Source: Euperipatoides rowelli (lineage: Eukaryota; Onychophora; Udeonychophora; Euonychophora; Peripatopsidae). Taken from it: 11,473 bases of DNA. Of this stretch, positions 1 through 8,560 are shown one piece after another. The stretch lies in NCBI GenBank assembly GCA_003024985.2, contig PXIH01S0042906.1; one strand, 5' to 3'. How positions within the stretch are numbered: position 1 is the stretch's first letter; each line of letters begins with the position of its first letter. The notes beneath the pieces are model-generated. The model had not been told where the DNA came from. It was given only the letters and a program-made list of their open reading frames with translations, and ran no database searches. The position numbers and the translations under genes were made by a program.

Positions 1-192
1 TTTTTAACATTAGAAAATAATTCTTCATGCCAATACGGCTGAAAATTTTCATCAGCTTAAGCAAGTGGATGCGAACTCACCGTCATCTTGCATTGCGCAT
101 GCTCTTTTCAACATAGATTTTGTTTCAAGACATAATTCCTTGGAGACTTGGGTTCCAAATCAACATTTAATCAAAAATGATTTGATGTTTAG

Positions 193-342
193 AATTATTT
201 AACTTATTTACGAGAGAAAATCACAGAAGTCATGCTTAAAAGTTTATTCAAGACACGCTACAATACAACCACTTTAGGTAATACAGTGTTACACAGAAGA
301 ATATATCTGTGGAATAATTTATCTCAACATTTATTTGTCTAA
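193..342 (+). pseudogene. C-terminal fragment of LINE reverse-transcriptase ORF (LINE-C)
   Basis: The open stretch begins just after a TAG at 190-192 and ends at TAA 340-342. The recognisable part is KSLFKTRYNTTTLGN followed about ten residues later by LWNNLSQHL (Trp codon 310-312). In complete LINE proteins this conserved tail lies after the thumb of the reverse transcriptase and before the 3' UTR. No catalytic residue is in the window. A second stretch in another frame just upstream (14-196, with HALFNIDFVSRHNSLETW) is probably the preceding part of the same protein, separated by a frameshift near 190. The assignment rests on motif memory only. Confidence 0.5.
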
Positions 343-513
343 TTATGTGTTCCAGCTTTCAAAAATAATATAATTTTCTTGTCAAATAACTATGATTTTA
401 ATAGTTTTGAAAACATGTTTTAATTGTTTCTTGGTTTTGTTTTTTAATATTTACTATTAGGCTATATAATCTTATTTTATTATAACAAGGCTTATCCTTA
501 TACGTATTGAATA

Positions 514-514
<1 letters not shown>

Positions 515-563
<49 letters not shown>
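515..563 (+). repeat. (TAA)n microsatellite, LINE tail
   Basis: About 16 uninterrupted TAA/ATA units follow directly on TTGAATAA at the end of the LINE-C 3' UTR. The position suggests that it is the element's own tail rather than an independent microsatellite. AATAAA-like hexamers overlap its start. Confidence 0.85.
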
Positions 564-566
<3 letters not shown>

Positions 567-607
567 CTTTCCACATATGAATTTATTCCAATTATGTAAA
601 ATAACTC

Positions 608-647
608 AGGATTATTATATGATTAGGATTATTATATGATTAGGATT
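608..647 (+). repeat. 17-bp tandem repeat, about 2.3 copies
   Basis: The unit AGGATTATTATATGATT occurs at 608-624 and 625-641 without mismatch, and a third copy begins with AGGATT. It lies in AT-rich DNA without other features. Confidence 0.9.
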
Positions 648-762
648 TGAAATATATGCCAAGAAATGCTATAACAGACTATTGGACAATTTAGTTAAAT
701 TTTTCATTGATTGGAAATTTATTTTAGGCCGACTCGACACTGCCAGCTATCCTAATATAAGG

Positions 763-797
763 CTGGAGAAATACAGCCTTTTCCTGTATTTCTCCAG
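763..797. repeat. Perfect 14-bp inverted repeat (hairpin), 7-nt loop
   Basis: CTGGAGAAATACAG (763-776) is followed after CCTTTTC by its exact reverse complement CTGTATTTCTCCAG (784-797). No T-run follows directly, and in a eukaryotic context it is not a Rho-independent terminator. It may be a foldback remnant or part of a LINE 3' UTR, since a poly-A tract lies about 165 bp downstream. Confidence 0.9.
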
Positions 798-1277
798 AAA
801 ATGTATTTTCACGTTTTTGTCCTCATGTAGCCTATATAATTTCTTCTGTACTCTAAACATTATATTATGCTTGGAAATATTAATATATTAATATTTGAAT
901 ATCCTTGTAACCAGATTTGTATTAACGTTGAATATTAATTAATGAATAATGATAAAATTTATTTAAAAAAAAAAAAAAAAAAAAATTAAAGTTAGAAAAT
1001 ATTTTGTTTCTTTGTTGAGTTAATATTGTTAATATTAATTTAAATGTTGATAAATTTAATTAATTAATATTTTCCAAATATTATGAATAATTAAAATAAT
1101 AAAGTATACTGGTCATTCCTTATGCACCTCTCCTCCGAATGGTAAAGTGGTCAAGTGGGGAATTCTCTGTTTTAACATAGTTATTTATTTATTACAGTTT
1201 GGCTATAGTCTAATGCCGATAAACTTAAAAATCTTCAGGTACTTGTAAACAAATATTTAGTGGTTCTACCGACCAGA
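798..1277. other. AT-rich stretch with poly-A, no gene seen
   Basis: I see no supported coding sequence. A run of about 20 A at 966-985 follows GATAAAATTTATTT and could be the tail of an unrecognised retroelement covering about 680-985. The rest is AATTAAT-type low-complexity DNA. Confidence 0.6.
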
Positions 1278-1420
1278 AATGAAAATCTTTATAAAACGAT
1301 TATTGCAACTTATCAAAGAGTTGGGGCGAGTGGATTTCACACATAGTTGGAGTTAGGGTTAGGGTAAGGGTAAGGTTAGTGATGAAATGAAATATTAAAA
1401 ATCTTTATAAAACGGTAGTA
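1278..1420. repeat. Direct repeat AAAATCTTTATAAAACG flanking a telomere-like block
   Basis: GAAAATCTTTATAAAACG near 1278-1296 recurs as AAAAATCTTTATAAAACG near 1397-1415. Between them lie TGGATTTCACACATAGTTGG and the TTAGGG-like block. A short near-palindrome, ACGGTAGTACCGT, follows the second copy. The arrangement looks like a dispersed repeat family that also occurs near 8600-8680. Confidence 0.65.
1353..1378 (+). repeat. Telomere-like TTAGGG block, interstitial
   Basis: Two exact TTAGGG units are followed by degenerate TAAGGG and TAAGG units. It is preceded by GTTGGAG, as is the related block at 8641-8680. The short degenerate array argues for a dispersed repeat component rather than a chromosome end. 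Confidence 0.7.
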
Positions 1421-1516
1421 CCGTTGGTTAGAATCCATTTTCTGTTCACCATATAATATGCAAAAAAAAAAACAAAAAAAACAGCTGTTAATTGGTTAAC
1501 AATTTAAAAGTATCAT

Positions 1517-1747
1517 GGTCAGATTCCGTTATCTGCCCGCCAACATAATTAACGTTATGTAATAGCGTGTGGAATTAGTATTTTTTTCTTGCCGATTTTA
1601 GTATATTTTCTTTACAGTCCTAACCTTACCGTAACCCTGAACCCTAGGATAATCTAGAGGTGAAATAATCGTTTGATGAGCACCGATCTAGAAAATTTCA
1701 ACTTACTACCATCAGCCATATTAATGGGCAGATAACGAAATCTAACC
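1517..1747. mobile_element. MITE-like unit with 22-bp terminal inverted repeats
   Basis: The left end, 1517-1538, has core CGTTATCTGCCC. The right end, 1726-1747, has the reverse complement core GGGCAGATAACG. Over the full 22 bp, 20 positions pair. The interior, about 187 bp, is non-coding and holds a reverse-oriented telomere-like block (1621-1647). I see no clear target-site duplication, so the superfamily is unknown. Length and structure fit a miniature inverted-repeat transposable element. Confidence 0.6.
1621..1647 (-). repeat. Telomere-like block in reverse orientation
   Basis: CCTTACCGTAACCCTGAACC reads on the minus strand as GGTTCAGGGTTACGGTAAGG. It is close to the block at 8644-8676 and in inverted orientation to the block at 1353-1378. 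It is internal to the inverted-repeat unit at 1517-1747. Confidence 0.6.
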
Positions 1748-1783
1748 TTTCCACCTATTTATAATTCTTCTACTTCATGAATA

Positions 1784-2430
1784 AAAAAGATTTTTTTTTT
1801 TTTTTTTAAAAATAATGGGGGTGGAGGGGGCCCCTGATAAATGTTTGTAGGTGGACCCACAATTTGTATTCGAACTAATCCCTGTGACTATAGAAAAATT
1901 TGTAAAATTTAGTATCTTACCAAATACCTACTTACCATGGTGTACACCCCCACCCATGTAAAAATGAGACCAACACAAAATGTAGGCATTTAATAAAAAG
2001 TTGCAAGAGGGAAGTATAAAGTCGCCCCTCCCCTCTGGAAAAATTAGATTAAAAAAATATAGGTATTCAATATAAAGCTGGCATTCTTTAATAATATAGC
2101 AAGTGTTAAGTATCAAAACCAGTGATGTCCTGGCCCTGCCAGCTGGCCGGCGATCGCCACGGGCCCAGGGTGTCAGGGGCCCTTTTAAAAAAAAGTTTTG
2201 AAAAAAAAAAAAAATTAATTTTTTTTTTTTTTTTAATTTTTTTTTTTTTTATAATAAAAAATGTCAAAAAAAAAAAAAAAAAAAAAAAATAAGTTGTTTT
2301 GGGGGGGGGGGGGGTGGTGGTGCAAATAAGCTCCTCTGCTCCTGTAATGTTGTCATTAGTTTATTTCATTAATTCTGCCCCTGTGGTACTGAATAGTTCA
2401 TAGAATAGAACCAGTGTAGCATTAAAGTGA
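1784..2430. repeat. Homopolymer and GC-rich dispersed-repeat fragments
   Basis: No gene is supported. The stretch holds long T-runs (about 1790-1807 and 2218-2250), A-runs (2203-2216 and 2266-2289), a 14-G run at 2301-2314 followed by TGGTGG, and a GC-rich island at about 2118-2185. That island includes CAGCTGGCCGGCGATCGCC and two GGGCCC-type motifs and is unlike its AT-rich surroundings. The poly-purine and poly-pyrimidine tracts fit tails of decayed retroelements, but no boundaries are clear. Confidence 0.55.
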
Positions 2431-2539
2431 AATTTAAAGTTTAAAAATCATACCTGCAAAAAAAAAAAAAAAAAGGTTATCAAAATATCTGCAACAAAAA
2501 TATAAATAAGGTGCCAAAACGTCATGGTTTGCCACTGGA

Positions 2540-2620
2540 TGAGGTCCATGTGGGGGGGTGGGAGGGGTGACACCATGAGTTATCATACTGGGTGGCACCA
2601 GCCCTAGTGACACCACTGTG
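2540..2620 (-). repeat. GC-rich dispersed-repeat-like segment
   Basis: Read on the minus strand, it contains GTGGTGTCACTAGGGCTGG, then GTGCCACCC, AACTCATGGTGTCACCCC and a C-rich run. This organisation resembles a GC-rich interspersed repeat that I recall from several animal genomes, but I cannot name the family. It stands in AT-rich DNA. The open reading frame across it on the minus strand is a by-product of the composition. Confidence 0.4.
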
Positions 2621-2929
2621 TGTAAAAATTCTAAAAAGTTATGTTCATATAATAACAGTATAAGGGGAAGTTGGATGGTGACGTTGGTATAGCATTGAAT
2701 ATATACGTTTGTTTGTTTTTTTAAATACCGTTTATTGAGCATTTTAAATCAATTTTAATATTTCCACTTAAATATGTCTATATTTATTTTTAATTCTTTA
2801 TCTCATATTTTTTATTGACTGTGGTAAGACTAATATTAACTAATTAATTTGTTAATTTGATATTAAACATTATGTATAATATTAATAGCCAATTGCATAT
2901 TTTATATNAAAAAAAAAAAAAAAGAAGAA
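2621..2929. other. AT-rich stretch, no gene seen
   Basis: There is no supported coding or structural feature apart from an isolated N at 2887 and an A-run at 2888-2901 leading into GAAGAAGAAGAA. On the minus strand this is a TTC/T-rich tract close to the presumed 3' end of LINE-A. Confidence 0.5.
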
Positions 2930-2935
2930 GAAGAA

Positions 2936-3218
2936 AATAAAGGAAGGCTAACAATTACCAAAAAATGATTAACAAAAATCCATTATAGACACCCAGGCCC
3001 ATTTAAAAAGGGAATACATCTCTTAGGAATACATCAAAAAATTGGGTTTACTCATTTTTCATGAAAAACCTCTGTAGACAAAATACCAAAATCCTGAGAG
3101 GCCAAATGAAAAAGCTGCATTTGAAAAAAAGGCCATGGTCGAAACATTATATTCTAAAAACTTTGAGATTGCCAATTTTCCAAATGATGAACCACCCAAA
3201 AACTACTAAAGGAACTAT
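2936..3218 (-). other. LINE-A end of ORF2 and presumed 3' UTR
   Basis: Beyond the stop at the end of the zinc-ribbon frame (3219-3221), the minus strand reads on with coding-like stretches such as FWVVHHLENWQSQSF and FGILSTEVFHEK, interrupted by stops. They may be the degraded end of ORF2, since L1 and Tx1 proteins extend past the zinc ribbon. The T- and TTC-rich tract at 2888-2935 may mark the 3' boundary. Confidence 0.4.
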
Positions 3219-3814
3219 CTATTTACCCTTAATTGCATTAATCAAAGTATGATGCATGTTGACCTGAAACAGATCTAAATGCACAAAAGCCTTAAGCCTA
3301 GATCTCAAGTTCGAAAAATAGTCACAGGGAAAAAGAAGATGGAGAGATTCATCAATACTGCAAAAAAGGCATTGACTAACAATTTTGAAATGACACCTCC
3401 CAACTAGAACATCTCTAGTAAAAATTGACTTGGTCAAAAGCCTAAAGAGGGAATCATACAAATTAGGCCAACACCATACTTCTTAAAAATTTTATATATG
3501 GGCAACATAAGATGAAGTTCTGGCGAAGGGAGAAAATCCTGCATAACCAAAGCCTCATAGGTCTTATAATTATACATAGCAGGATGCTGTAAATTGAAAA
3601 TATCATCAATATCTTGATAAGAAGTTCTCAGATGCTTCATAAAAATAGATTCCCTAAATACCTGGGGAGGCCTGTCAGTAGACTCTACAGGCTGAGCCAG
3701 CACCAAAGATTTGCCAAACTCCAGATATCTAAAAAAAAAAAATGGCCTAATAACATTCATCAAAAACTCGACCTCATGCAATGCATGACCTCCATTTTTC
3801 AATGACTTCGTTAA
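3219..3814 (-). other. LINE-A ORF2 C-terminal region with CCHC zinc ribbon
   Basis: The segment 3802-3434 is connector sequence without a sharp motif. It contains a poly-F run from an A-homopolymer at about 3731-3741. The last segment contains LTKSIFTRDVLVGRCHF, then CLFCSIDESLHLLFPC: C-x2-C-x6-H-x4-C at 3371-3324. This is the zf-RVT type zinc ribbon that follows the reverse transcriptase in many LINEs. The same motif pair occurs on the plus strand at about 9080-9197 (LINE-B), so the two are related. Confidence 0.8.
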
Positions 3815-5108
3815 TCAATACCTGGATACAGGAATAAGCTTAGTATTCCACAATATAGAATGAATAATACTATACAATTTTGATATAAAAGATCTAGTAA
3901 ATGCAAAGTAGTATAATTTAGAAAAAAGATAAGTTTTCACAATCTTAACTATTGTGAGCAAGGAAATATACTTGCCCTCCAGCTGAATTTTTACATATTT
4001 AAAATAAAAAAGTATATTTTCCTGCACCACATTACATGCTACAGTACCATAAAAAGGAAAGGGGATTCCCAGGCAGGTCCCCGGAACACCTTTCCCAATA
4101 GTGCCAACCTGATTAGACACATGATACCAGACACAGATCCAGTAAGCCTGGTAAAATCGCATCACTTGCATTACAATAGGAACATTCCTGCGGTCTTCCA
4201 AAAAAATGGTTATGTCATCCACAAAGGAGACGGCTGTGACCTTACCATTAACCAAAGGGATAAAACTCCCACATTCAAATTACTTAAGTTACACAAGAGT
4301 TGATCTATATTAATGGCAAAGAGGTTGGTTCTCAGTAGAGAACCATGGGTAATCCCCCTTTTGACACTCAAATTGTAAAAAAGCTTCCCCCTATGTTTAA
4401 TAGTAATATATTTATTAGTCACATAGTTTATAATTCTCCTTGTAAGCTGAGAAAAATCAAATAACTTTATAAGCGCTTCTACAAAAATGACAGCAATATT
4501 ATTATTCTTTGTCTGTTTGGTATCCTGAACCACTTGTTGCAACATCAATACAGGCACATGTATAAATCTGCCCTTAAAAGGGCAAAATGATATGAAGACA
4601 ATAGGTCCCCTAACACATCATTAAGCTTCTGGTTCAATATCCATGTATAAATGTGGGTTTCAATATTTTGCACATTTATGGGGCGAGTATTTGATATCAA
4701 CAGCTGCTGCTCCTGCATGGAAACCTTTTTCCTATGAAGGGCCATATAAGAATGTATGAAATTAGCAGAAGTGAGAGTCTCAGAAATCAAAAGACTAAAT
4801 AGTTTAATCAAATTTGGAATAAAAACATATGAGAACTTCCTAAAAAGATGCACAGAGACCAAATTGGGCCCAGGAGAGCTGTTTATATTCAGGTGACCCA
4901 TATCATCCAATATCAGACGATCTGTGATCTTAAAATTGTAGGGAGAAAACACATCACTTGGAATTTCTAGCCCCATCAAATTGAGAAAAAGATGGCTTGC
5001 ATCAGCATCATAATTAAATACCCCTTTAAAATAGCCAAAAACATGATTAATCATGGGCAAGCTAGTTAAATCCTCATTTCCATCAAACATAGATGCAATG
5101 GGTGACAC
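3815..5108 (-). other. LINE-A ORF2 reverse transcriptase domain (frameshifted)
   Basis: Motifs in order: SSPGPN (4880-4863; family SPGPDG), NTRPINV (family YRPISL), SSYHFALLRADLY (family QxGF...GRS), AVIFVEALIKLFD (the first catalytic block, family LDAxKAFD), VKRGITHGSLL (family RQGxPLSP) and SFVDD (about 4222-4214; the F/YxDD catalytic block). The block order and spacing identify a non-LTR reverse transcriptase. In the first block the usual Asp is replaced by Glu (codon 4477-4479), which would be expected to damage metal binding. Frame changes occur between about 4557 and 4545 and between 4255 and 4210. The thumb region follows down to about 3815. Confidence 0.85.
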
Positions 5109-5458
5109 AGTATTTTTACGAAAAAACAGATGTAGTAAGAGCCATAATTTCGCCTCGAGTGGCTACAATTTTCTTCTTTAACATAAAGTATCAGGCATCC
5201 TGAACCTCTTTGTATAACCTAGCTTGCTTATGAGCTGATTTGATAAAAAAGAGGACATCCTCCCACATAATATTCTTCATATGCTGAATAATGCTACTCA
5301 ACTCCTGCAACCTCCACTGAAAGCAGTAAAAGCCAAAAACTGCTGAGTAAAGATCCTCTTAAAAACTAAGTAGTTGTGCGTAGAAAAATTGTCAAATAGA
5401 TATTTCCGTGCCTCAATATATATATATATATATGTCAAGAAAAAAAACGCTCATCCAG
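5109..5458 (-). other. LINE-A linker between endonuclease and reverse transcriptase
   Basis: Coding-like fragments such as KNIMWEDVLFFIKSAHKQAR and GEIMALTTSVFS can be read on the minus strand in mixed frames, as expected for the helical linker of LINE ORF2. A (TA)n microsatellite at 5416-5433 interrupts it near the endonuclease side and may have caused a frameshift. Confidence 0.45.
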
Positions 5459-6199
5459 CTATAAGCTAGGCGAGATGAAGGGATGTCTCAGAGACACTGC
5501 AAGTGGAATGGATTGAAAATTGATCAGCCTCATAGCAAGAACCAATATAGCATGGTCAGAAAATGGTATAGGATTAATGCTAATACCCAAACCAAAAAGC
5601 TGCCATGGGTCACCAGAAATTGAGAATAATAAAAAGTTCATTGAAAGTAGCACCATAATGTGTAGGTATCTTCTGCAAACCAACCCCCCTGAGCCACATT
5701 AACTAAAGATAGCCTAACAAAATGAACATTAAAAAACTGATCAGTCATTAATGATTTGTGATTATAATTGGCCGCAAAAATTAACATATCATAGGCACTG
5801 GTCAAATTGGACACAAGCTCAGAGAAAACCAAACGATTATAAGCGAGTGAGCTGGGCGCATAATAGTTGACCAAATGAACTTTACGACCATTGTAAGAAA
5901 AAGACATAATTAAATATCGCGAGTTTGCACTCTTCAATCTAAGATTAGATACTGCCAAATTTTTGGAAATTAAAACCATAACCCCCCCCCCCCTCCTAGA
6001 AGAATTTTGTGCCCTTCCCTGAAAAATAGAATGTACTTCTGAAAGATGGCCAAGTTTTGTCCCCTCCCATGCCCTGCTCAGAAAGCTTGGTTTCCTGTAA
6101 CATACAAAATAGTGATTTCCTCCTTAAGCAAATGTTTTAATTATTGCTTCTTTTTACGATATGCATTGATCCCTGAATATTGATATCAGAACTCGCCAT
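5459..6199 (-). other. LINE-A ORF2 APE-type endonuclease domain (frameshifted)
   Basis: Visible motifs, in order, are NIQG (about 6181-6170), LQETKL with the catalytic-type Glu codon at 6092-6094, NYYAPS in the segment from 5979, IFAANYN at the place of the usual GGDFN, and PFSDH with Asp near 5555-5557. This is the order of the exonuclease-endonuclease-phosphatase fold. The metal-binding Asp of GGDFN appears to be lost, since no Asp stands at its place in FAANYN. A TAA interrupts the N-terminal part (6137-6139). The frame changes across a 12-C run (5982-5993) just after a TAG at 5996-5998, and again around 5640-5680. Confidence 0.75.
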
Positions 6200-6819
6200 A
6201 ACAGAAAAATACCCAAACACCCACCAAACCCACCTTCATAGCATTACCTGCCAATAGCATAAAGGAAAAATGTAGCATAAAATTATATACAAAAAATTTG
6301 TAAATTACATTAAAACCAAATCTATCAAAAAAACCTATCCATCCTCCCTCCCCCCAAATCCAGAAAATGAAAGGGGAAACACACACACACCTAAAGCCAC
6401 CAAAGAGTATCCAGAATGCCCATAGGATAGATATAGCAAAAAAAAAAAAAATATGAATTTTGAAAAAAATAAAAATTAGCCCCCCCCCCCCTCCATTGGA
6501 GCAAGTACTAAAAGAATATATATAAAAAAACACAACTGAGGGCATTATTGACAACTTGGCAATATAGCAATAATTGTAATCCAATCCCATCAAAAAAAAA
6601 AAAAAAAATAGAAATAAAAAAATAAGAGGTAAAATATTTCACCCAAAATAAACTTTTCATGAATGAATAATAATATCACTTACAGTACCCTACTACTATC
6701 TAAAAATGGCCATACAAAAAATAATATAATAGGATACTCATAAAATATGTCCACACAGAAGTATAAGAAAAATGCATACAAATCACCTAGGAGAATTTGA
6801 TGCATCAAACATAAATTTC
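6200..6819 (-). other. LINE-A inter-ORF spacer, low complexity
   Basis: No coding evidence is seen. The spacer has A-runs (about 6440-6452 and 6591-6608), a 12-C run (6480-6491) and a short ACACACAC tract near 6378. Tx1-type elements usually have a shorter spacer or overlapping ORFs, so expansion by simple sequence is possible. A long open frame here on the minus strand (6593-6186) is rich in Gly, Phe and Trp because of the homopolymers, and I do not take it as a gene. Confidence 0.5.
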
Positions 6820-7740
6820 TTACCCCCTGCCCCTTTCACCGCTATCATCACTGCCACTAACAAAAGTTCCATGGCCCACAAGCAGAACATCAGATTGGTC
6901 CTGGATACCATCAAGAGACTGGCTCACCATTAAGCCCTTGACACCAGGCTTGGAATCCTGGCACCTAGTTAAACAATTGCAACTGAGAATAATCAAGTTC
7001 CTGCTGCTGACCATCTTTACACTGCTCACTGGTTGACACCAACTGGCCATCAGGAACCCCATCACCCATTTTCAACTGATCACTAGCTGAAGAAGTATGC
7101 TCAGAAAAGTCACTTTGGACAACTTCACTATAGGTCTTAAACACTTAATGCTCATTCCTCACTTGAAGAAATCTACAAGAAGGGCTCCATTTATAAGGGC
7201 ACACTCATACGTTATGTCGACATCGATAACAGGCTGGCTGGTTCCCCATAATGGACAGACAACCTCATAGCAAATCTGCTACATTAACATTATCATATAA
7301 CTGAAAAGTTCCATACACTGGTAAAATAGACATAAATACTGCTGGGCTAAGCTGCTTCAATGTTGGCCTCGAGGTCAACAACTTTCCAAACTGAGACAAA
7401 ATAATTCCAATCTCAGCCAAAACAACCCACACAGGTAACCACAAGACGGAAAACTTAACGACTTTAGAATTTGTTATTGCACTGGCATAAAAAATAAAAA
7501 TTATCATCAAATTTTGCATAAGTTTTCCAAAATAAGTCCATTGCTTCGGTACTTTTAAAGGCTATAAAGTGATAAGCTGGAATATTGAGCCTTGAACACT
7601 CACCTAGCTGGTTAAGAATGCCAATGGCATTCACAACATCTACTAAAGTTATCAATTGAAACTTCTGGTATTTGAAGTTTGAGTTGACTATAACAAAAAT
7701 GTCCAGTTTCCAGTCACAAGCAATGAATAATTATTAAAAG
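6820..7740 (-). pseudogene. LINE-A ORF1: nucleic-acid-binding protein with zinc-knuckle remnant (broken)
   Basis: ORF1 proteins of Tx1/L1-like elements bind the element RNA and often carry CCHC zinc knuckles. Coding-like stretches are FKYQKFQLITLVDVVNAIGI (about 7705-7610) with YHFIAFKSTEAMDLFW downstream, then VWVVLAEIGIILSQFGKLL (about 7440-7370), SPAVFMSILPVYGTFQLYD, and GNQPACYRC followed by Cys-Pro (knuckle about 7231-7199). The knuckle is damaged: it reads C-x2-C-x6-C with a stop inside and no properly spaced His. A Gln-, Ser- and Asp-rich tail (SEVVQSDFSEHTSS, KDGQQQELDYSQLQLF) ends with SGSDDSGERGRG and a TAA at 6820-6822. Frames change several times. The 5' end is not defined, because the ATG at 7653-7655 lies inside an open stretch that extends upstream. 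Confidence 0.6.
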
Positions 7741-8100
7741 AATTAATATTTGAATCCTTCAATGCATTTAAAGGGACAGTTGAACTCGGAAAAGCCATAA
7801 CTATAACCATAACTATAATGGAAGCCTAAAACACTATAAATCTCCAAAGTAAGAAGACCTGAAAAATAGCTTGAAAAATATCCAAAGGGACTTATAGGCA
7901 AGTTTTCTCAGAGTAATATTGAAAACGCCTTCAATGTAGAAGTCCAAAAAGGCAATTAAACATGTCATAAACATAAGTTTACACAAAATTAAGAGTGGAA
8001 ATAAATAAAAAGTACCTTCTAAATTATTCCAATCATATGATAAAAGTTTAAAATAACTAATATGGGAGAACTTGAAGAAATTTACAGACTGACACACCCC
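7741..8100 (-). other. Presumed LINE-A 5' region
   Basis: This is AT-rich minus-strand DNA upstream of ORF1. A long open frame from 8097 to 7834 is hydrophobic and Phe/Leu-rich, with no motif I recognise, and is probably a composition effect. A short tandem repeat, CATAACTATAAC and a near copy, lies at 7796-7819. No boundary or promoter is identifiable. Confidence 0.35.
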
Positions 8101-8560
8101 TTAGCAAACTTAATTTCATCCAGGCGTGATGTCATCTCGGTATCATATCTTTATCTTTTAACCCAACTAAAAAGTACGGGTTAATTTACTTTTGTGTTCT
8201 AACATGACGGACAATGCCAGATGTGAATCGATAACAAGTAACTGAAAGCATCTGGAACTCAGACTTAGCAATATCACATACTGCTGAAAAACAGCCAATA
8301 TGAGGTTGGCTTTATTCTATCTGTTTTGGACATGCATACATTGTTTTATTAGTATTGTACTGGGTATTTTAAAATGGCTAATTTTCTGTGTTTGGACATA
8401 ATTTATTGGTGCTTAGTTTTGTAATTTGATTTAATTTTCATTGTTATTGTTTTTTCATCTTTATTTACATTAGGATTTATTTATTTTGGAGATAGGGTTA
8501 GCATAATATTAAGGTTATGACTGTAATAAATTATTAAATCTATATAAAAAGAGTTTTCAC
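8101..8560. other. AT-rich stretch without recognised features
   Basis: No coding sequence, RNA gene or clear repeat is supported. It could contain the true 5' end of LINE-A or old retroelement UTR. An AATAAA-like sequence near 8525 is compatible with chance in this composition. Confidence 0.5.

Larger units (their letters stand above)
1..563 (+). mobile_element. LINE-C: 3' end of a non-LTR retrotransposon with (TAA)n tail
   Basis: Two short plus-strand reading stretches look like the end of a LINE reverse-transcriptase ORF. One runs from 14 to about 196. The other, 193-342, contains RYNTTTLGN followed by LHRRIYLWNNLSQHL. That pattern (a RYNTR-like motif, then an LWNSLP-like motif) is common in the C-terminal tails of jockey, CR1, RTE and I-like LINE proteins. 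After the stop at 340-342 the same frame continues with PAFKNN, recalling the family's SL.FK motif. About 220 bp of AT-rich 3' UTR and a TAA-repeat tail follow. TAA tails are known from I-type elements, but that is weak evidence for a clade. The element starts to the left of the window and is broken by stops and a frameshift, so it is dead. Confidence 0.6.
3219..6199 (-). pseudogene. LINE-A ORF2: endonuclease, reverse transcriptase, zinc ribbon (broken)
   Basis: In a live element this protein nicks target DNA and primes reverse transcription of the element RNA at the nick. I take ATG 6197-6199 as the start because NIQG, the conserved first motif of APE-type endonucleases, follows six residues later. 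The coding capacity is split over at least six successive frame segments: 6199-5996, 5979-5638, 5683-5459, 5108-4545, 4557-4210, 4255-3815, then 3802-3434 and 3461-3219. In-frame stops include TAA at 6137-6139. The total of roughly 1000 codons is near the usual ORF2 size. Domain details are given in the separate entries. It is certainly non-functional as read, although some frameshifts fall at homopolymers and could be sequence errors. Confidence 0.8.
2930..8100 (-). mobile_element. LINE-A: near-complete, decayed Tx1/L1-like non-LTR retrotransposon
   Basis: Read on the minus strand, the order is a 5' region (about 8100-7740), ORF1 with a zinc-knuckle remnant (about 7740-6820), a spacer, ORF2 with endonuclease, reverse transcriptase and zinc ribbon (6199-3219), and a 3' region. 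This two-ORF plan with an N-terminal APE-type endonuclease and a C-terminal CCHC zinc ribbon fits the Tx1/L1 assemblage, though I and jockey relatives share much of it. The length of about 5.2 kb is near that of a complete element. Both ends are estimates: I find no convincing target-site duplication and no poly-A on the minus strand. Many frameshifts and stops show that it cannot be autonomous. Confidence 0.75.

Noticed and set aside
682-891. Open frame of 69 codons on the plus strand
   Set aside because: It is Phe/Leu/Ile-rich, spans the perfect hairpin, has a non-ATG start and has no motif. It looks like chance in AT-rich DNA.
1353-1378. A chromosome end
   Set aside because: There are only two exact TTAGGG units, with unique or repeat DNA on both sides.
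1928-2116. Open frame of 62 codons on the minus strand
   Set aside because: It crosses C-rich low-complexity DNA, has no recognisable motif and lies among repeat fragments.
2434-2742. Open frame of 102 codons on the minus strand
   Set aside because: Its composition follows the GC-rich repeat segment and an A-run (poly-Phe). There is no family signature.
3614-3805. Plus-strand open frame opposite LINE-A
   Set aside because: It is antisense to the ORF2 connector, whose minus-strand frame has the better-supported context. The same holds for plus-strand frames at 3061-3252, 4121-4303 and 5520-5702.
6186-6593. 135-codon minus-strand frame rich in Gly, Phe and Trp
   Set aside because: It is produced by C-, A- and CA-runs in the spacer between ORF1 and ORF2 and overlaps the better-supported ORF2 start with NIQG.
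7834-8097. Hydrophobic 87-codon frame, possible membrane protein
   Set aside because: The Phe/Leu bias is expected from T-rich DNA. It has no signal-anchor pattern or neighbour support, and it lies in the presumed LINE-A 5' region.
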